A stretch of DNA of 64,000 nucleotides from contig NZ_JBINNY010000001.1 in NCBI RefSeq assembly GCF_051297175.1, forward strand, positions 372,001 through 436,000, written 5' to 3'. Numbering within the stretch: position 1 is the stretch's first letter; each line of letters begins with the position of its first letter. Below, piece after piece: positions 61,161-64,000 of this stretch. The stretch comes from Dryocola sp051297175. GTDB lineage: Bacteria > Pseudomonadota > Gammaproteobacteria > Enterobacterales > Enterobacteriaceae. The notes below the pieces were generated by a model. It was not told the DNA's origin and searched no databases. It worked only from the letters and a program-made list of their open reading frames with translations. A program made the position numbers and the translations under genes.

Positions 61161-62549
61161 ATGAAATACCGTTTTCCTGATAATTTTTGGTGGGGTACGG
61201 CCACCAGCGCAACGCAGTCTGAAGGGCATGAACCGGGGGATGGCAAAGGTGAAAATATCTGGGACTATGCCTCACACCAGTTTAATGAGCGTTTTCATCA
61301 GGGCGTGACGTCGGACGATACCTCGACGTTTTACCGACATTATCGGGAAGACATTCAGCGCGCCAAAGATATTGGCCTGAATTCGTTTCGTACCTCCATT
61401 TCCTGGTCGCGCTTAATTCCAGACGGCGACGGGGGAATTAACCCGCAGGCGGTAGAGTTTTATAACGCGGTGATTGACGAGCTCCACGCGCAGGGTATCG
61501 AGCCTTTTATCAACCTGTATCATTTCGATATGCCGATGGCGTTGCAGGAAAAGGGCGGTTTTGAAAACCGCGACGTAGTTGACGCCTTTGCCCGCTATGC
61601 GCGCATTTGCTACGAATTATTTGGCGACCGCGTGCGCTATTGGTTCACCTTTAACGAGCCGCTCATTCCTGCCGAAGCGGGTTATTTACACCCTCGCCAC
61701 TATCCCTACGTGACGAATTTCCGCCGTGCTGCGCAGGTATTACACCACATCGTGCTGGCACACTGTAAAGCCGTTGCCGCCTGGCGCGAGCTGAATATTG
61801 AGGGGCAGATCGGCATCATTATGGATGTTATTCCGGTCTATCCGCGCAGCGATACGCCCGAAGATTTACAGGCTGCGGCCATGGCCGATCTCTTTTATAC
61901 CCGCAGCATAAACGAGCCTATTTTATTGGGGCGGTATCCGGATGAACTGATCGCCATTCTGAAAGAACACGACCAGCTGCCAAAAAGCCTGCCCGGCGAC
62001 TGCGAGCTTATCGCGAATACGCGCATCGATTTGCTGGGAATAAATTACTATCGCCCGCGCCGCGTTAAGGCACGTGAAAGCATTCTGGACGAGCCGCACG
62101 GTTTTGTGCCGGAACGCTTCTTCGAGGAATACATTATGCCGGGACGCAGGATGAATACCTCGCGGGGCATTGAGATTTATCCTGCCGCGCTTTATGACAT
62201 TGCGATGGTGGTGAAAGAGCGCTACGGCAATTTACCCTGGTTTGTTTCGGAAAACGGCATCGGTATTTCCGACGAAGAGCAGTTTATGGAAAACGGCCAG
62301 GTGCAGGACGATTACCGTATCGAGTTTCTGAAAGAACACCTTGGCTATTTGCACCAGGCGATGGCCGACGGCAGCAACTGTCAGGGCTACCACATGTGGA
62401 CGTTTATCGACTGCTGGTCGTGGCAGAACGCCTATAAAAACCGCTACGGCTTCTATCGCCTGGATTTAGCAACCCAGCAGCGCGCGCTGAAAAAATCCGG
62501 CCTGTGGTTCCGCAAGGTGATTGAAAATAACGGCTTCGAGGAGGCATAG
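61161..62549 (+). CDS. Glycoside hydrolase family 1, 6-phospho-beta-glucosidase
   Basis: 462 residues. GH1 barrel opening with RFPDNFWWGTATSATQSEG, acid/base Glu166 in FTFNEPLIP, and nucleophile Glu364 in WFVSENGIG; C-terminal WTFIDCWSWQNAYKNRYGFY. It hydrolyses phosphorylated beta-glucosides taken up by the PTS in the cytoplasm. The gene starts nine bases after EIIB and ends one base before the EIIC ATG. Phospho-binding tail residues KNRYG fit a 6-phospho enzyme rather than a plain beta-glucosidase. Confidence 0.92.
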   Translation: MKYRFPDNFWWGTATSATQSEGHEPGDGKGENIWDYASHQFNERFHQGVTSDDTSTFYRHYREDIQRAKDIGLNSFRTSISWSRLIPDGDGGINPQAVEFYNAVIDELHAQGIEPFINLYHFDMPMALQEKGGFENRDVVDAFARYARICYELFGDRVRYWFTFNEPLIPAEAGYLHPRHYPYVTNFRRAAQVLHHIVLAHCKAVAAWRELNIEGQIGIIMDVIPVYPRSDTPEDLQAAAMADLFYTRSINEPILLGRYPDELIAILKEHDQLPKSLPGDCELIANTRIDLLGINYYRPRRVKARESILDEPHGFVPERFFEEYIMPGRRMNTSRGIEIYPAALYDIAMVVKERYGNLPWFVSENGIGISDEEQFMENGQVQDDYRIEFLKEHLGYLHQAMADGSNCQGYHMWTFIDCWSWQNAYKNRYGFYRLDLATQQRALKKSGLWFRKVIENNGFEEA

Positions 62550-62550
62550 C

Positions 62551-63873
62551 ATGTCTTACTTTGAAAGACTGGCCGAAAAGATGCTGCCGGTGGCGAATGC
62601 CATTGGCAACCAGCGGCATATGCAGGCGATTCGCAACGGGCTTATTTCTATTTTACCGCTGACCATCGTCGGATCGTTTTTCGTTATTTTGCTCAATATT
62701 CCGATTAAAGGGTATATGGACTTTATCGCGCCGTACCGCGATATGCTGGACGTTCCCTTTCGGTTTACCGTTGGCCTAATGTCGCTTTACGCCGCGTTTA
62801 CCATCGGGTCATTTTTGGGGAAAAGCTACAAGCTGAACGATATCACCAGCGGGCTGCTGGCGATGTTAGCGACGCTGCTGATGATTGTGCCGGTCAATAT
62901 TAAAGAGGGAATGACCGTAGCCGGGGAGGCGGTTTCCGGGCGCTATATTCCCATTACCTCGCTCAGCTCACAGGGGTTATTTGGGGCGATTATCTCCTCG
63001 CTGATTGCCATTGAGATTTACCGCTTTATTAAAGTACGAAATATCGAAATCAGGATGCCAGAGGGCGTGCCGCCGGTGGTAGCGAGTTCGTTTTCAGCGC
63101 TGTTCCCGACGCTTGCGGTGGTGCTGATCTTCTGGATCCCGCGCCACTTCCTGAACGTCGATATCAACGCCATCATCAGCTTTATTATTATGCCGCTGAA
63201 AGGCTTTATGACCGGCACCAACCTGTTTGGCGGCATCGTCACGCAGTTCTTTATCGATCTGTTTTGGGTGTTTGGGATCCACGGCCACGCGGTGATGGGG
63301 CCGCTGATCCGCCCGCTGTGGGATCAGGCGATCGTGCAGAATATGGAGCTGTTCCAGGCGGGCACCAGCGCCTACGAGCTGCCGAATATCTTCACCGAGC
63401 AGTTCTTCCAGTGGTACGCGCAGATGGGCGGCACCGGCTCGACGCTGGCGCTCGTGGTGCTGTTTATCCGCTCGAAGGCCGCCTATCTGAAATCGCTGGG
63501 GAAACTGTCGTTTATTCCGGGGCTGTTTAACATCAACGAGCCGATGATTTTCGGCGCGCCGATCGTCATGAACCCGATTCTGGCGGTGCCGTTTATCCTC
63601 GCGCCGATGGTGAATACCGTGGTGGTGTACCTGTTTACCATCAGCGGGCTGATCCCGCGCATGATGGTGAAGCCGCCGTTTACCATCCCGGCTCCGCTGG
63701 GGGCGCTGATCACCACCAACTGGAACCTGATAGCCTGCGGGCTGGTGTTCGTCTGCTTCTTTATCTCGCTTGCGATCTATTACCCGTTCTTCAAGGTCTA
63801 TGAGAAGAAGATGCTGGAGACCGAGCAGCAGCAGCGCGAAGAGGAGCAGGCGAAGGTGTTGGCAGGGGTGTGA
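62551..63873 (+). CDS. PTS lactose/cellobiose-type EIIC component
   Basis: 440 residues with about ten membrane segments; family blocks RHMQAIRNGLISILPLTIVG, FWVFGIHGHAVMGPL and FNINEPMIFGAPIVMNP, the last including the substrate-binding Glu. Imports a beta-glucoside with phosphorylation by EIIB. ATG at 62551 follows GAGGAGG; an earlier in-frame start within the glucosidase gene is rejected. Last gene of the operon in view. Confidence 0.93.
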   Translation: MSYFERLAEKMLPVANAIGNQRHMQAIRNGLISILPLTIVGSFFVILLNIPIKGYMDFIAPYRDMLDVPFRFTVGLMSLYAAFTIGSFLGKSYKLNDITSGLLAMLATLLMIVPVNIKEGMTVAGEAVSGRYIPITSLSSQGLFGAIISSLIAIEIYRFIKVRNIEIRMPEGVPPVVASSFSALFPTLAVVLIFWIPRHFLNVDINAIISFIIMPLKGFMTGTNLFGGIVTQFFIDLFWVFGIHGHAVMGPLIRPLWDQAIVQNMELFQAGTSAYELPNIFTEQFFQWYAQMGGTGSTLALVVLFIRSKAAYLKSLGKLSFIPGLFNINEPMIFGAPIVMNPILAVPFILAPMVNTVVVYLFTISGLIPRMMVKPPFTIPAPLGALITTNWNLIACGLVFVCFFISLAIYYPFFKVYEKKMLETEQQQREEEQAKVLAGV

Positions 63874-63918
63874 GGGTTGTCGGGCAGGTGTCGGGTGTAG
63901 GGTGTTGGGCGGGATAGT

Positions 63919-63995
63919 GTCGGGTGGCGGCTACGCCTTACCCGACCTACGTTTGTCCGCGAACGTAGGGTGGATAAGCGCCAGCGCCATCCACC
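63919..63995. repeat. REP pair downstream of the PTS operon
   Basis: Reversed unit 63919-63950 (GTCGGGTGGCGGCTACGCCTT..) and forward unit 63965-63995 (GTAGGGTGGATAAGCG..). They are preceded at 63878-63915 by short degenerate GTCGGG/GTAGGG repeats (TTGTCGGGCAGGTGTCGGGT). Confidence 0.8.
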
Positions 63996-64000
63996 GGTTA

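Overview
The window is chromosomal DNA from a member of the Enterobacteriaceae. Many genes are close relatives of Escherichia coli K-12 genes (actP-yjcH-acs, gltP, fdhF with its selenocysteine codon, phnC to phnP, yjdN, yjdM, crfC, yjcZ), but the order and the accessory genes differ from K-12. Enterobacter, Cedecea, Kosakonia or a related genus would fit; the sequence alone does not let me name the genus. Short REP palindromes fill many intergenic gaps.

Layout. 1-293: C-terminal end of a polysaccharide tyrosine kinase. 0.4-1.5 kb: cidA/cidB-like pair. 1.5-5.6 kb: acetate uptake and activation (actP, yjcH, acs), divergent from gltP. 7.5-9.6 kb: fdhF with in-frame UGA, SECIS hairpin and a sigma-54 promoter. 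9.9-23.4 kb: accessory sugar region, with an OmpR-type response regulator, a large autotransporter, a sugar operon (PfkB kinase, class II aldolase, lyxose/mannose isomerase, ABC importer) and a hybrid sensor kinase. 24.0-35.3 kb: the whole C-P lyase operon phnCDEFGHIJKLMNOP on the minus strand, interrupted at four junctions by REP elements. 35.5-39.5 kb: DUF2235 hydrolase, aerotaxis receptor aer with a sigma-28 promoter, yjdN, yjdM. 39.9-44.1 kb: WYL regulator, dynamin-like crfC and yjcZ. 44.3-57.3 kb: contact-dependent inhibition locus cdiB-cdiA-cdiI followed by a rearranged cdiA fragment. 57.6-59.3 kb: three-lipoprotein operon (CsgG-like, DUF4810, DUF799). 59.4-60.6 kb: HxlR regulator divergent from a short-chain dehydrogenase. 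60.8-63.9 kb: beta-glucoside PTS operon (EIIB, 6-phospho-beta-glucosidase, EIIC).

How the genes work together. The sugar operon reads as a full route: binding protein, ATPase and permease import a sugar, the isomerase makes a ketose, the kinase phosphorylates it and the aldolase splits it. The flanking response regulator and hybrid kinase probably sense the substrate. The phn genes import phosphonates and cleave the C-P bond. The cdi genes export a contact-delivered toxin, with immunity from a small cysteine-rich protein.

The most unusual points are the cdiA-derived fragment at 55967-57290, whose two blocks are joined in reverse order like the novel joint of a tandem duplication; two tandem REP arrays with conserved spacers; a 112-bp MITE-like inverted repeat; and the WYL-dynamin arrangement.
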